Positions 14,528-15,109 of a DNA stretch of 15,109 nt are shown here, piece by piece. The notes under the pieces were generated by a model. It was not told the DNA's origin. It saw only the letters and a program-made list of their open reading frames with translations, and ran no database searches. This DNA is from Candidatus Latescibacterota bacterium. Its GTDB lineage: Bacteria > Latescibacterota > UBA2968. A program made the position numbers and the translations under genes. Within the stretch, counting starts at the first letter, position 1; the number at the start of each line of letters is the position of its first letter. Location: NCBI GenBank assembly GCA_018650745.1, contig JABIFK010000276.1, positions 1-15,109 on the forward strand, given 5' to 3'.

Positions 14528-15109
14528 TTGAAAAATCTGACATTCAAATTAGAAATATCGCTCCAACGTTGTGTCAAAAATGCTTGGATAGGGCACCCTC
14601 ATTTCAATTCTCGATCGAAACCCATTCTGTACCTCGTCTTATTTTTGATAACACTTTCAGGATGCACCGAACGGCAAATTCGCGTTCACTTTGAAAATGC
14701 ACAAAGGCAGCAAGCCCATGGGCATATAGACTCAGCAATGGCAGAATATCGTACCATTCTCACACTCGACCCCAAAGCTGCCGATGCCCATAATGCCTTA
14801 GGTGCATTATATGCCCGACGAGGAAGCTTCCAACAAGCACTCACCCATCATCGCCAAGCACATGCAATTACCCCAGACCAACCCGACATTCACTTTAATT
14901 TGGGTATTGCATATGTTGGGCTTGGCCAAACGGACAGCGCGATGATCGCTTATCAAGCCGTCATTAAAAAAGAACCCAAACACAGTGATGCCCACAATGG
15001 ACTCGGAACAGTCTATGCAATGTTGGGCAATATCAATAACGCGCGTCAACACTACCAAAAAGCCGTAGAACACAACCCCAGAAATGCAGACGCATACAAC
15101 AATCTCGGC
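14528..15109 (+). CDS. TPR-repeat lipoprotein, 3' end beyond the window
   Basis: An open frame of 194 codons runs to the window edge. There is no in-frame ATG before the export signal; the TTG at 14528 is the best start, with AGGA 7 bases upstream, 4 bases after the previous stop. The product has about 31 polar residues, a hydrophobic stretch (ILYLVLFLITLSGC) and a lipobox LSGC with Cys46 as the lipidated residue; Thr at +2 would favour outer-membrane sorting. From about residue 57 come 34-residue TPR units: HIDSAMAEYRTILTLDPKAADAHNALGALYARRG, SFQQALTHHRQAHAITPDQPDIHFNLGIAYVGLG, QTDSAMIAYQAVIKKEPKHSDAHNGLGTVYAMLG, then NINNARQHYQKAVEHNPRNADAYNNLG at the edge. The role is probably protein-protein scaffolding at the envelope; the partner is unknown. 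Confidence 0.85.
   Translation, partial: MKNLTFKLEISLQRCVKNAWIGHPHFNSRSKPILYLVLFLITLSGCTERQIRVHFENAQRQQAHGHIDSAMAEYRTILTLDPKAADAHNALGALYARRGSFQQALTHHRQAHAITPDQPDIHFNLGIAYVGLGQTDSAMIAYQAVIKKEPKHSDAHNGLGTVYAMLGNINNARQHYQKAVEHNPRNADAYNNLG

Overview
The window is 15.1 kb of a Gram-negative-type bacterial chromosome. It shows eleven genes, all on the + strand; the first and last are cut by the window edges. Export signals, one lipoprotein signal, a lipid-linked sugar flippase and a MoxR-linked envelope gene cluster suggest a double-membraned bacterium. The exported 'AsnB-like' protein and the DUF4159/DUF4175 pair recall the Bacteroidetes/Gemmatimonadetes/Latescibacteria side of bacterial diversity (FCB group). 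That placement rests on remembered family patterns and is low confidence. No rRNA, tRNA, CRISPR array, transposase or phage gene was seen, and no gene-free stretch exceeds about 200 bases.

Region by region: 3-1796 is the 3' part of priA (replication-restart helicase). 1858-3312 is a MOP-superfamily polysaccharide flippase. 3373-3723 is a small YkgJ-type cysteine-cluster protein. A repeat-rich gap of about 190 bases follows. From 3916 to 12248 lies the most coherent block: an exported DUF4159 protein, a 1107-residue membrane-anchored DUF4175-type coiled-coil protein, an exported TPR protein, an exported amidotransferase-like protein of the family often mislabelled 'asparagine synthetase B', and a MoxR AAA+ ATPase. 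After it come a lone DppD/OppD-type ABC ATPase (12332-13351), a polytopic membrane protein of unknown function (13411-14523) and a TTG-started TPR lipoprotein that runs off the end (14528-15109).

The 3916-12248 block reads as one envelope system. The MoxR ATPase would act as the cytoplasmic motor or chaperone. The DUF4175 protein would be the membrane anchor with a large external domain, the TPR protein a periplasmic scaffold, and two exported proteins of probable glutamine-amidotransferase (class I) fold would flank them. One of those keeps a possible Cys-His-Glu triad; in the other the Cys and His positions are replaced. The usual MoxR companions (DUF58 and von Willebrand A/BatA-type genes) do not follow MoxR here.

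The spacers carry short tandem repeats of 7 or 8 bases: AACTTTTT x3, AATAGACG x4, and a scattered heptamer family GGCARAY on both strands. One heptamer pair lies inside the 5' coding end of the amidotransferase-like gene. The coding strand is visibly richer in C than G in the lines I counted.
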